Positions 8,294-17,435 of a stretch of DNA of 64,000 nucleotides are shown one piece after another. The notes beneath the pieces are model-generated. The model searched no databases, was not told the DNA's origin, and saw only the letters and a list, made by a program, of their open reading frames with translations. The stretch is from NCBI GenBank assembly GCA_021825585.1, contig JAKAGT010000010.1, positions 1-64,000 on the forward strand, written 5' to 3'. The DNA comes from Bacteroidota bacterium. Lineage in GTDB: Bacteria; Bacteroidota; Ignavibacteria; Kryptoniales; JAKASW01. Both the position numbers and the translations under genes were made by a program. How positions within the stretch are numbered: position 1 is the first letter of the stretch; every line of letters starts with the position of its first letter.

Positions 8294-10879
8294 ATGAAGA
8301 AGATGGTGCGGAGTATCTCGCTCTTATTGGCAATAGGTTTTATCAACACAGCCTGGCCGCAGGACGTCCCCATGAGGGTCGCCGGCAAGTTCTTTCCTTA
8401 TCTGGAGCCGGGCGGTCCGAAGGTGGCTTTGGTCTTGTCAGGCGGCGGAGCGAGGGGGATAGCACAGATAGGCGTTCTCGAGGCGCTGCAGAAGGCACAC
8501 GTTCCGATAAACATTATCGTCGGAACGAGCATGGGGAGCATCATCGGCGGACTTTACGCCTCCGGCTATAATGCAAAGGAGCTCGATTCGATCGCGCTCG
8601 CCCAGAATTGGAACCAGCTCCTCGCGCTTTCCGACGCGGTAAGCAGGAGCGATCTTTTCTTACAGCAGAAGCAGGCTGCTGAACAGAGTTTCCTCATAAT
8701 AAGACTGAACGGACTTACTCCTGTTCTTCCGTCTTCTCTGTCGAGTGGACAACGCCTGACGACGCTCCTGACAAGACTCGTCTTGAACGCGCCGTATCGA
8801 GTGATAAATTCCTTCGACGATCTCAAAATACCATTCAGGGCAGTAGCTACAGACATGGTATCCGGTAAGCAAGTTGTGATATCAAAAGGAGACCTTGCGC
8901 AGGCTTTGCGTGCCAGCTCGACAGTGCCGGTCGTGTTTTCGCCGATCCGCACCGATTCCCTCCAGCTTGTGGACGGCGGATTGGTTTCAAATATTCCAGT
9001 CGACGTTGCCCGGAACCTCGGGGCAAACATCGTTATTGCGGTGAACACAACAAGCCCGCTCCGTTCCGAAGCGAGTATGGATACGCCATGGGATGCCCTC
9101 GATCAGGTTACGAGTATCATGGCACAACTTTCGGACAAACTCCAGCTTGAAAAGGCAAACATCGTAATCACACCGAAACTGGACGAGCAGTATGCATCTG
9201 ATTTCAATAACCTTGATACACTTATTTACGAAGGCAGGGAAGCCGCAGACCGAGAGATCGGCAAAATAGACTCCATTTATGAAAGCATATCCCGGCAGAT
9301 GCTTACGGACGAGCTCTCTCGGTCAAAGCAGGGCGACCCAAGCGAACCACGGCTGGGTCTGCAGACTGAAGACACATTGGACATGAAGCGGCCTTACTAC
9401 TGGAATTCTCAAATCCCTGTTGCGGATGTGAAGATGACCGGCGCAAGCATACTGCCTGATTCCGTCCTCATTCAACCATTCGCAAGCCTCATCGGGCACA
9501 CCGTGACGCCCGTCCAAATTGATCACGCCTGCGAGAAGCTTATCTGGATTTACCGCAAGGCGAGCCTCGGCATGGCGCGGCTCACAGATGTCTTATATGA
9601 CTCGTCCAGCTCGACTCTCCGGATAAAGATCGATGCAGGAGAAATATCCGGCATATCGCTGAAAGGGAACACCGTCGCAAAGCCCTTCCTGATAAGACGA
9701 GAGTTCCCGCTGCAGAGAGGGCAATTGTTCACGACAAACAGGGCGATAGAGGGCATCAATAATATCTACAGCACCAATTTATTCAGTCAGGTTCTCCTGT
9801 GGACCAACTATGATCCTCTGCCTGCGCTTACTATCGACGTAACTGAAAAAAGTTCCCGCTTGTTTCGATTTGGCTTTCGCGCGGACAATGAACGCAACGG
9901 GCAGATATTCTCGTCTTTGTCCGACGAGGATCTTATGGGTACAGGGACACGAGTCGGCATTTCATTCTCCGGCGGCTTAAGGAACAGGCTTGGAGAGGTG
10001 TTCCTTGGGACCACAAGAATCTTGAACACCGATCTGACGTACGGTTTTCGCGCGTTTACAGGCTTCAGGGACGTGTATTACTACACCGACGAGCCTTCGT
10101 CGAATCCTAACGAGTGGGATCTCACATCCACAGGAGAATACCGTATCATCCGTGACGGATACGAGTTTTCGGTCGGAACACAGATCAAGCGCTTCGGAGT
10201 GGTTAAGGCAAGCTTGAGCTACGGTTGGGACAAACTGAAACCGCTGCAGAACTTCAATCAGAAGTTTTCGGCAAGAATAGTCTCCCTGAGGGTCGGCTCA
10301 TTCGTAGACACCAGGGACAAGTATGCCTTCCCAAAATCGGGGATTCTGAGCAACATCTACTTTGAAACCTCGGTCAAGGGGCTAAACAGCGAAATCTCGT
10401 TCTCAAAGATATTTTTCGAATACGAGGCATACCAAACCGCGTTTTCGATATTCACCTTCAAACAACATTACCAATTCGGGTTCGGCGACGCCACATTGCC
10501 GCTGACACGACAGTTCAGCCTGGGGGGACAGGACCTCTTTTACGGATTGCGCGATGATGCTCTGAGAGGAAGGCAGGTGTTTCTTGCAAGCTTCGAGCTC
10601 AGAGTCAAGTTGCCCGTAAAAATCTTCTTTGACACATATCTCTCCGGTCGATTTGATCTCGGAGATGTTTGGGCACAGCAGCAGAACATAGTCCTAAAAA
10701 CACTGAAACAGGGAATAGGAGGCTCTCTAGGATTCGACACCCCAATCGGTCCGATGGTCTTGAGCGCGGGAAAGGCGTTCTACCCCGGCAAAGAGGCGAG
10801 ATTCCAGACGCTGTCGACGCCGTGGGCATTTTATTTCAGGGTAGGCGTCGAAATACCTACGGTGACCGATTTCCAGTAG
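8294..10879 (+). CDS. Patatin-like phospholipase fused to an Omp85-type barrel (type Vd)
   Basis: Outer-membrane protein of 861 residues. A signal peptide (about 1-22) precedes a patatin domain with the oxyanion motif GGGARG (near 50), nucleophile motif GTSMGS (near 77) and the DGG of the Ser-Asp dyad (near 226). A POTRA-like region spans roughly 375-520, and the C-terminal third is a 16-strand BamA/Omp85-like barrel. Barrel features include GIGGSLGFDTPIGPM and a run of alternating aromatic strands. This is the layout of PlpD-type type Vd autotransporters, in which the barrel displays a lipase. Whether the lipase is secreted or faces the periplasm is not visible. It is monocistronic. Confidence 0.88.
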   Translation: MKKMVRSISLLLAIGFINTAWPQDVPMRVAGKFFPYLEPGGPKVALVLSGGGARGIAQIGVLEALQKAHVPINIIVGTSMGSIIGGLYASGYNAKELDSIALAQNWNQLLALSDAVSRSDLFLQQKQAAEQSFLIIRLNGLTPVLPSSLSSGQRLTTLLTRLVLNAPYRVINSFDDLKIPFRAVATDMVSGKQVVISKGDLAQALRASSTVPVVFSPIRTDSLQLVDGGLVSNIPVDVARNLGANIVIAVNTTSPLRSEASMDTPWDALDQVTSIMAQLSDKLQLEKANIVITPKLDEQYASDFNNLDTLIYEGREAADREIGKIDSIYESISRQMLTDELSRSKQGDPSEPRLGLQTEDTLDMKRPYYWNSQIPVADVKMTGASILPDSVLIQPFASLIGHTVTPVQIDHACEKLIWIYRKASLGMARLTDVLYDSSSSTLRIKIDAGEISGISLKGNTVAKPFLIRREFPLQRGQLFTTNRAIEGINNIYSTNLFSQVLLWTNYDPLPALTIDVTEKSSRLFRFGFRADNERNGQIFSSLSDEDLMGTGTRVGISFSGGLRNRLGEVFLGTTRILNTDLTYGFRAFTGFRDVYYYTDEPSSNPNEWDLTSTGEYRIIRDGYEFSVGTQIKRFGVVKASLSYGWDKLKPLQNFNQKFSARIVSLRVGSFVDTRDKYAFPKSGILSNIYFETSVKGLNSEISFSKIFFEYEAYQTAFSIFTFKQHYQFGFGDATLPLTRQFSLGGQDLFYGLRDDALRGRQVFLASFELRVKLPVKIFFDTYLSGRFDLGDVWAQQQNIVLKTLKQGIGGSLGFDTPIGPMVLSAGKAFYPGKEARFQTLSTPWAFYFRVGVEIPTVTDFQ

Positions 10880-10963
10880 CACGTCACGATACGTGACGAG
10901 CACGCCCGACGATTCATAATCCAGGGCACAGCATTGCGGAACCGGACAGACTCACCCACGAAA

Positions 10964-11100
10964 GATTCCCGGGGGTCTGCGACAAAAATATAAAACACAT
11001 AGGCACATAGGGCACATTAACGAATAAATCTATGTTTTCTAATGTGCGTATGTGGTTAATCTATTGCTTTTTACAAATTTGTCGCACACCCGATTCCCGG
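10964..11100. mobile_element. MITE-like element with 9-bp direct repeats
   Basis: A 119-bp non-coding palindrome (10973-11091) begins GGGTCTGCGACAAA and ends TTTGTCGCACACCC, a terminal inverted repeat with one mismatch. Inner arms CACATAGGGCACATTA (11004-11019) and TAATGTGCGTATGTG (11040-11054) are also complementary, with imperfections. Both ends abut the same 9-mer GATTCCCGG (10964-10972 and 11092-11100), as expected of a target-site duplication. No reading frame is inside. It lies 68 bp upstream of the enolase start and may supply or block regulatory sequence. The parent transposase family is not identifiable here. Confidence 0.7.
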
Positions 11101-11168
11101 AAATGATTGGATGCTCAGTCAATCGTTTGTAATTTTATGAGAGTTATTTTTCAAACATGGAGACTAAG

Positions 11169-12449
11169 ATGAAAATCAAGACACTAGATGCACTCGAAAT
11201 TTTGGATTCAAGAGGCAACCCTACAGTTGAAGTCGATATCCTGCTTGAGAACGGCGTCCAGGCAAGAGCCATGGTTCCCAGCGGGGCATCGACAGGTGAG
11301 AAGGAAGCGACTGAACTCCGCGATGGAGACAAGAAAAGATATGGCGGCAAGGGCGTGAAGAAAGCCGTCGAAAATGTGTTGAAGAAAATCGCTCCTGAGG
11401 TGACGAAGCGCGATTTCGGCTCTCAGAAGGAGCTGGACTATTTCATGATCCAACTGGACGGGACTCCGAACAAGTCATCCCTGGGCGCCAACGCCATTCT
11501 TGGAGTGTCGATGGCATACGTTCGCGCCATGGCTGCGAGTTCCGACATTCCGCTGTACCAGTACATCGGAGGAGTTAACGCCAATCTGCTTCCCGTCCCA
11601 AGCATGAACATAATCAATGGGGGCAAGCACGCAGACAACAACGTGGATTTCCAGGAGTTCATGATCGCCCCCTTCAACGCCCCATCCTTCGCTGAGTCTA
11701 TCCGAATGGGTGCGGAGGTGTTTCACAGCCTGAAGTCGGTACTTCACGCCAAGGGGATGAGCACGGGCGTCGGCGACGAGGGAGGTTTTGCGCCCGACCT
11801 GAAGTCAAATGAGGAAGCGGTCGAGGTGATTCTGGAAGCCATCACGAAGGCCGGGTACAAACCCGGAACAGACGTCGGCATTTGTCTCGACCCGGCTTCC
11901 AGCGAAATGTGGGAGAACGGCAAGTACAAGTTTTTCAAGAGCACGAACCAGCTGAAATCGAGCGACGAGATGATTAAGCTCTGGGAAAGCTGGGTGAAGC
12001 AGTATCCTATCCTCTCAATAGAGGACGGCCTGGCGGAAAATGACTGGGATGGGTGGAGCAACCTGACCAAGACGCTCGGCTCAAAGATCGAACTTGTCGG
12101 CGACGACATCTTCTGCACTAACAAATCGATCCTTGCAGAGGCTATTGAAAAGGGAATCGGAAACTCGATCCTCATAAAGCTGAACCAGATCGGCACCGTG
12201 ACTGAAACGCTTGAGACCATAGAACTCGCGTACAAGAACGATTACAGGGCATTCGTCTCACATCGAAGTGGAGAGACTGTTGACACTATTATCTCGGACC
12301 TTACCGTAGCCGTCGGCGCCGGGCATCTTAAAACCGGCAGCGCCTCCCGCGGAGAGCGAATAGAAAAATTCAATCAACTCATGAGAATCGAGAGGAAACT
12401 CGGCGGGGCTGCGAGGTTCGCCGGGAAGATGGCGTTCAAGAACGCATAA
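11169..12449 (+). CDS. eno: Enolase
   Basis: Interconverts 2-phosphoglycerate and phosphoenolpyruvate in glycolysis; cytoplasmic, Mg-dependent, 426 residues as usual. The N-terminus [19 protein letters not shown], the loop [22 protein letters not shown], metal ligands in [11 protein letters not shown] and GDDIFCTN, the catalytic Lys in [10 protein letters not shown] and SHRSGET are all present. I place the start at 11169 because GGAG (11159-11162) lies 6 bases before it. The frame also contains an ATG at 11157 that overlaps that ribosome-binding site. It is followed by a strong terminator. Confidence 0.98.
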   Translation: MKIKTLDALEILDSRGNPTVEVDILLENGVQARAMVPSGASTGEKEATELRDGDKKRYGGKGVKKAVENVLKKIAPEVTKRDFGSQKELDYFMIQLDGTPNKSSLGANAILGVSMAYVRAMAASSDIPLYQYIGGVNANLLPVPSMNIINGGKHADNNVDFQEFMIAPFNAPSFAESIRMGAEVFHSLKSVLHAKGMSTGVGDEGGFAPDLKSNEEAVEVILEAITKAGYKPGTDVGICLDPASSEMWENGKYKFFKSTNQLKSSDEMIKLWESWVKQYPILSIEDGLAENDWDGWSNLTKTLGSKIELVGDDIFCTNKSILAEAIEKGIGNSILIKLNQIGTVTETLETIELAYKNDYRAFVSHRSGETVDTIISDLTVAVGAGHLKTGSASRGERIEKFNQLMRIERKLGGAARFAGKMAFKNA

Positions 12450-12479
12450 TCTATCCGGAGTCAAATGATGTTGCAGGAT

Positions 12480-12510
12480 GCCGAAACTGGGTATTCAGTT
12501 TCGGCATTTC
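12480..12510. terminator. Bidirectional terminator between eno and the PAP2 gene
   Basis: Perfect 10-bp stem GCCGAAACTG (12480-12489) with CAGTTTCGGC (12496-12505) and a 6-base loop, then ATTTCTTATTT. It sits between convergent genes and can serve the plus strand clearly; the minus-strand T-tract is weaker. Confidence 0.8.
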
Positions 12511-13491
12511 TTATTTAATTACATCCGCCTTCTGTCGCACGCCCGCTCTAACCGATCGCGGCTTGCCGGTTTCGCCGTTTACTCCGGCCTTTTTGCCTTG
12601 AAGTTTCGATTCAAGCCAGGTCCCCGTCGCAAGCACAAACACCGCAAACAATGCCCCCGCAATGACATCCACACCGTAGTGGTATCGCATGTAAACCGTG
12701 GCAAAAATTAAACCGGTCCCGAGCGGAATGATGATCATCGCTGACTTTGTCCTGAACTTCATGGCCATCGCAATGGTAATTATCGTCATTTCCGTATGAC
12801 CGCTCGGAAAGCAGTCCCGCTGAGCCAGCATTGCGGCCTGCGTCACACTAGTGATGGATTCGCCGGAGTTTATTATGTGTCTCAGGATCGGAGTCAGATA
12901 CAAGCCGGGGAGTTGCTGGTCCAGCTTTGCGAAGTCATATAACGTGAACCGGGGGCCGATGGCGGGGACGAAAAGGTAACCAGCGTAGGACAGGTAGAAA
13001 CCGTACATCAGAACGAAGAAAAAGAACAGGAATCCCTTCTTGTTTCCGGTTCTCAAGAGATCGATGCCCAGGATAACCCATAGAAGGTAGAAACTCGCGT
13101 AACAGATCTGCAGAAACTCGGTCAGTCCTGGTGTCGCGATTCTGTCAAGCACGACAGTCGGATCGGTCCCGAAAATCATCCTATCAATTCTTATCAGGAG
13201 GTAATCCAGGTCGTGAGGATTGATCGGATGCACCATCAGGTAAAGCTCTTTGAAGGTGAGGAAAATGAGCGGCAGGGTATACCATGTTGCTATAAAATTC
13301 ACGAGAGGGTTTTCCCGCCGGGCAGCCAGGTTTATCAGGTAAACCAGTGCAAATGACAAAAGAATATTGACGAAGACAATCGACTTGTAATACTCGACCC
13401 GGCCGTGAAATATCAGCGCAACGACGGCGATTCCCAGCATGCCGAGTATGTTTAATCTATCAAGAGGTCTCAATTTAGTTAGATCTAACAT
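12511..13491 (-). CDS. PAP2-family membrane phosphatase
   Basis: Integral membrane protein of 326 residues with about six hydrophobic segments. PAP2 motif 2 is CFPSGHTEM and motif 3 is RYHYGVDVIAG, which carry the catalytic His residues of lipid phosphatases and Aur1-like inositol-phosphotransferases. Length and layout resemble the Aur1/Ipt1-like subgroup, so phosphatidyl-headgroup chemistry is possible; the substrate is unknown. The frame extends further upstream, but ATG 13491 (MLDLTKLRPLD) has GGAG four bases before it. It then overlaps the end of rsmA by 17 bases, suggesting coupled translation. Confidence 0.82.
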   Translation of the reverse strand: MLDLTKLRPLDRLNILGMLGIAVVALIFHGRVEYYKSIVFVNILLSFALVYLINLAARRENPLVNFIATWYTLPLIFLTFKELYLMVHPINPHDLDYLLIRIDRMIFGTDPTVVLDRIATPGLTEFLQICYASFYLLWVILGIDLLRTGNKKGFLFFFFVLMYGFYLSYAGYLFVPAIGPRFTLYDFAKLDQQLPGLYLTPILRHIINSGESITSVTQAAMLAQRDCFPSGHTEMTIITIAMAMKFRTKSAMIIIPLGTGLIFATVYMRYHYGVDVIAGALFAVFVLATGTWLESKLQGKKAGVNGETGKPRSVRAGVRQKADVIK

Positions 13492-14317
13492 CGTGCTCCA
13501 GGATTGAAAAGAGTCCGTATATTTCCTCCGGCGCCATAGTTTCAATCCGACTTGTCCTGTATTTTTCTTCAAGCAGGTCGATCGAATCTTTGCCGTAGTA
13601 ATGCGCTGCAAAGTGTCTGAACATCTTTCTTCTCATCCCAAACGCTTTCTTCACAAAATCAACGAATTCGCTCTCACGTTCGATGCCCCCTCTATGCCGG
13701 AAGGCAATCTTGATTACCCTTGAGTTTACTTTTGGTCTCGGGCGAAAGCAGGTTGGGTTGACGGGGAAGAGCTTCGTGACGTCGGCAACAAGGTTCAGCC
13801 TAACGGAAATAGAACCATACTCTTTCGTCCCCGCGCTGGCAGCAAGCCTTGCTGCAACTTCGTCCTGTACCATCAGGACGGCGGAATGAACGTACTGCCG
13901 CTCATCCACGATCCTTGAGACTATCCTGCTCGTCAGATTGTAAGGAATGTTTCCCAATATTTTTACCAGTGATTGTGCGGCTGCGAAACTGTAATCCAGA
14001 AAGTCATCGTTCACGAGCGTTAATCCTTCTGAATCGACCAATTCCTTGCTCAGAAGCCTGAACAGGATATTATCCTTCTCAACCGCTTCGATCCTCGCCC
14101 CCGTGGCCAGAAGGAATCGGGTAAGTGCACCTTTGCCGGGACCGATTTCGATCACTACGTCGTCCTTCGTGATACCTGCCGACCGGACGATTTTCCTGGC
14201 GATATTATCGTCTACCAGGAAATTCTGGCCAAGGGACTTCTTCGCGACGACCGTTCGGATTGAAACCTCCCCTGATCTTGGTGCTGCGCTGCCGAAGTGT
14301 TTGTTCACCCCGCTCAC
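13475..14317 (-). CDS. rsmA: 16S rRNA adenine dimethyltransferase RsmA/KsgA
   Basis: Dimethylates two adjacent adenines in the 3' hairpin of 16S rRNA during small-subunit assembly. The 280 residues include SLGQNFLVDDNIARKIV, the SAM motif VIEIGPGKGALT, and the catalytic NIPYNLTS that fits the NL/IPY signature. The C-terminal domain is typical. The start is GTG at 14317, which overlaps the stop of the upstream AsmA-like gene (GTGA). Alternatives are slightly downstream because the first 20 residues are not conserved in the family. Confidence 0.95.
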   Translation of the reverse strand: MSGVNKHFGSAAPRSGEVSIRTVVAKKSLGQNFLVDDNIARKIVRSAGITKDDVVIEIGPGKGALTRFLLATGARIEAVEKDNILFRLLSKELVDSEGLTLVNDDFLDYSFAAAQSLVKILGNIPYNLTSRIVSRIVDERQYVHSAVLMVQDEVAARLAASAGTKEYGSISVRLNLVADVTKLFPVNPTCFRPRPKVNSRVIKIAFRHRGGIERESEFVDFVKKAFGMRRKMFRHFAAHYYGKDSIDLLEEKYRTSRIETMAPEEIYGLFSILEHDVRSN

Positions 14318-16689
14318 TTCAGAGACAACAAGTGGTTTGAAAAATGACCGTGATTCTCTGCAATTGTGGCATTGAAAGACACGATGGTGAAGCGTGCGTC
14401 ATTTGTCGTACCGCCGGCAACCAATCCCAGAGCCAGAGTACTTTTCTGTCCGAGGCTCAAATCGGGATATGACGGCTTCAAGTGGTTCATTATTCTCAAG
14501 CTCATCGGGGGATAAACCATTAAAGCAAGCTTGTAATCCAGTGTGCCATCAAATCCGTGCCATCCTTCCAACCTGAAGTCGAACGGCATGCCGTAAGCAA
14601 TGAGCTTGTTGAAATAAACTCTCCCGTCTGTGATATCGACTGAGAATGACGCATTCGCTACGTCTATGGTTTCCTTGCCCGAAACTCCAAGGAAACTATA
14701 AAGCCTGTCGAGGACAGAATAATGTCTTACTGAAGCGCCTTTTATCTTCATTTTACCTCGGCCTCCGAGCGTGGCAAGGTCTACTTTTCCCGAATCGTTG
14801 TAGACGCCGTTCAAGGCGAGCGAGCCGGTTCCGGTACCGCCTATGATGTCTACTTTTCCGAGATATCTGCTCGCGAGCCTGCCGAAGTTGTTCGTGGCTA
14901 TCCTCGTATTTATACTGAACGTCGTCCTACCTTCCTGGCTGTAATCGGTCCACCCCGAAACGAGGAAGCTCCCTGCCGAAGATGTGTAGCTGAGCTTATT
15001 CAACTTGACAAAGTAGTCGAGCAGCTTCAGATTGCCCGCGACCTTGCTGAGAGTGTCAGTGGGGAGAATGCATCTTGCTATGTTGAAATCGAGCGTGACG
15101 TTAGCGGAAGGGAGCCACGCGAGGGACTGTCTGCCCAGGTTAAGATTAAGATGCGGCAATAATCCGATGGTGCTGAAATTCCTGGAGAGGACATTGATTC
15201 TCAATGATGGCATCAATCCCTTGTCTCCAAGCAAAATTCCCTGATAATTGGTGAACGCCCCCGTCAATACCATGTCGGAAGCGCCAAGTTTCACGAGTAA
15301 ATTTTTGAAGGAAGCCCGGTTGTTCAATATTGTAACCGCCCCATTGAATTCACCCGTGTAGAGAGTATCGATCCCTATGGGAAGCTGGACCAGGGCGTTA
15401 TCGAAAGTCAGCAGCCCGTTTGCCCTTACAGTATTAATGGAAGGGTTATAGTCAAAGTCGTACCTCGCCAGAATCGCGCCGGAGAATTTGTCGACGTCAG
15501 GAATCTGCAGGCTGTGAGCAAGCTTCTTCAGGTTAAGGTCTACCAGAACCTTCGCAGTTGCGAATTTCGGAGGATTTACGTCGAATCTGAACGAAGCAAC
15601 GTTATCGCCAAGCACCGCCTTTGGTACAGACACCTTCAGCTCGGAACCGCCATCTTTCAGTCTATATCTCCCCGAGAGATCCTGCACAAGCAGTGAATCG
15701 CCTGACTTCAGCTTAGCCTTGAAATCGGTCAAGTGAACGAACGCATTGACGTTCGTGGCTTCACCACGCCGCTGATACTGAAACAGGAGCGCGAACTTAC
15801 CATGTACCGAATTCTCCGGAATCACATTCTGCAGAAATGCGGGGAGAAGGTTGTAAACTCCCTGTGCTGATGAATCTACATTTACTGCATTGATGCTCAC
15901 CTCGGCCCTCGGATAGAAAAGCACGGAGACAGAAGTTCTGACTCTGATCCCGAAGACAGAAGCATCGTCAGATTCGATATGAACAAAGTCGTGACGCTTG
16001 TTATAGTCGAGTTTGGCCGCAAGGTTGACCGTGCTTCCGTTGAAGAGCTCAGAATTATCTTTCCACAATTCCAGGCTGCCAACTCTCAGCTGTGAATTCA
16101 GAAGGAGTTTATCTTCTTCCACGACGGTCTTTATTCGGGAGGTAAAATCGACATTCAAGAATTTTACGGATATGCCGGTCTTACTGTTGTACCAGATAAT
16201 ATTTCCGTTCGAAACTTCAAAATTCGAAAGCAACAGGCTGGACAGGGAACCTCTCACGCCCTTTCCCTCGGAGTAGTAAGAGTCGCTGAATAGATGGTCC
16301 GTGTTCAGCTTTCCCCTGTCGTTTCGCTCAATGTACAGGACCGGGGAATAAAAGATCACATTATTTATTTCGAGACGATTTTTGAGGAGGGGCAGGATTT
16401 TCGCATCGATCATGACGGCTTTCGCGTCGAGAAGATACGGGCTGTCGAATTTTCCGAGGTCTGGATTTGAAACTCGCAGGCCGGTTATCCTGATGCCGAT
16501 CGTTGGAAAGAATGATAGCTCAACCTGCTCGGCCGAGACATCTCTGTTGAGGATCTGACTTATTTTCGGAAGTACAAGGGCAGTCAACCTGTCGCTGCTG
16601 AATACCACTTTCGAGATAATTATTGCCAAAATGATAATTACCCCTACAATGGATGCAATGACTCTGATCAGTCTGGTACTCTTTCTCAT
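14314..16689 (-). CDS. AsmA-like envelope protein
   Basis: Protein of 791 residues with one N-terminal transmembrane anchor (about 5-27), then a long beta-rich periplasmic region. The start resembles AsmA (VVFSSDRLTALVLPKISQILNRDVSAEQVELSFFP) and the C-terminus matches the AsmA_2-type end (GMPFDFRLEGWHGFDGTLDYKLALMVYPP). AsmA/TamB-like proteins are thought to bridge the periplasm and affect outer-membrane lipid or protein assembly; that role is by family. ATG 16689 (MRKSTRLIRV) is preferred over a TTG 36 bases upstream, because the latter adds a non-hydrophobic lead. It is divergent from tmk. Confidence 0.8.
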   Translation of the reverse strand: MRKSTRLIRVIASIVGVIIILAIIISKVVFSSDRLTALVLPKISQILNRDVSAEQVELSFFPTIGIRITGLRVSNPDLGKFDSPYLLDAKAVMIDAKILPLLKNRLEINNVIFYSPVLYIERNDRGKLNTDHLFSDSYYSEGKGVRGSLSSLLLSNFEVSNGNIIWYNSKTGISVKFLNVDFTSRIKTVVEEDKLLLNSQLRVGSLELWKDNSELFNGSTVNLAAKLDYNKRHDFVHIESDDASVFGIRVRTSVSVLFYPRAEVSINAVNVDSSAQGVYNLLPAFLQNVIPENSVHGKFALLFQYQRRGEATNVNAFVHLTDFKAKLKSGDSLLVQDLSGRYRLKDGGSELKVSVPKAVLGDNVASFRFDVNPPKFATAKVLVDLNLKKLAHSLQIPDVDKFSGAILARYDFDYNPSINTVRANGLLTFDNALVQLPIGIDTLYTGEFNGAVTILNNRASFKNLLVKLGASDMVLTGAFTNYQGILLGDKGLMPSLRINVLSRNFSTIGLLPHLNLNLGRQSLAWLPSANVTLDFNIARCILPTDTLSKVAGNLKLLDYFVKLNKLSYTSSAGSFLVSGWTDYSQEGRTTFSINTRIATNNFGRLASRYLGKVDIIGGTGTGSLALNGVYNDSGKVDLATLGGRGKMKIKGASVRHYSVLDRLYSFLGVSGKETIDVANASFSVDITDGRVYFNKLIAYGMPFDFRLEGWHGFDGTLDYKLALMVYPPMSLRIMNHLKPSYPDLSLGQKSTLALGLVAGGTTNDARFTIVSFNATIAENHGHFSNHLLSLK

Positions 16690-16793
16690 CGTTGAAAATA
16701 TAGGTTCTGGAGCGTCTATTTTCAATTTGTGAATAAGTGGAAGTGCACGCTATTGGCAATTGGAAAGATTTCCGTTCAACCTTATTTTTAGGT

Positions 16794-17435
16794 GTGTTAA
16801 TTGCATTTGAGGGAATTGATGGAAGCGGCAAAACGACCCAGGCGGAACTTCTTTCCAGAAGGCTCGCGGAAGCAGGCATTAAGAATGAGGTTCTCCGGGA
16901 GCCCGGCGGGACGAAGCTTGGCGAGGGAGTTCGCGATTTATTGCTGCACCGGACAGACCTCAAGATTAATCCGGCGACGGAATTCCTCCTTTTCAGTGCG
17001 AGTAGGGCACAGCTTGTCAGGGAGAAGGTGATTCCGCTTTTGCAGCAGGATAAGACTGTAATTCTGGACCGATATTTTTACTCTTCGATAGCGTATCAAG
17101 GCTTCGGACGAGGCATTCCGATTGAGGAGATTGAAATTGTGAGCAGGTTTGCCACACAGAATATCCTTCCGGACATCGTATTTCTAGTGGATCTGAATTT
17201 AGAGACCGCCTTGCAGAGAAGAATGGCGGCCGGTCGTGGCGCAGACAGGATGGAGAATTCCGAGGTGAAATTCTTCGAAAGCGCGATCGGCGGCTTTTCC
17301 TATTGTGCAAATAAGGAACCATCTCGCTTTGTAATCGTCGATGGAAAAGAGCCTGCCGGGAGAATCTCAAACAAAGTTTTTGATGTTGTTATGTGTAGAA
17401 TAAAAAAGGCAGCGGAGGAACGAAATGCGCCGTAA
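16794..17435 (+). CDS. tmk: Thymidylate kinase
   Basis: Phosphorylates dTMP to dTDP for DNA synthesis. The 213 residues have P-loop FEGIDGSGKTT, DRYFYSSIAYQG (DR-Y motif) and the lid region RRMAAGRGADRME. The frame is open from 16737, but GTG 16794 (VLIAFEGIDG) gives the normal family N-terminus. No strong Shine-Dalgarno is present. It overlaps the next gene by 11 bases. Confidence 0.94.
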   Translation: MLIAFEGIDGSGKTTQAELLSRRLAEAGIKNEVLREPGGTKLGEGVRDLLLHRTDLKINPATEFLLFSASRAQLVREKVIPLLQQDKTVILDRYFYSSIAYQGFGRGIPIEEIEIVSRFATQNILPDIVFLVDLNLETALQRRMAAGRGADRMENSEVKFFESAIGGFSYCANKEPSRFVIVDGKEPAGRISNKVFDVVMCRIKKAAEERNAP

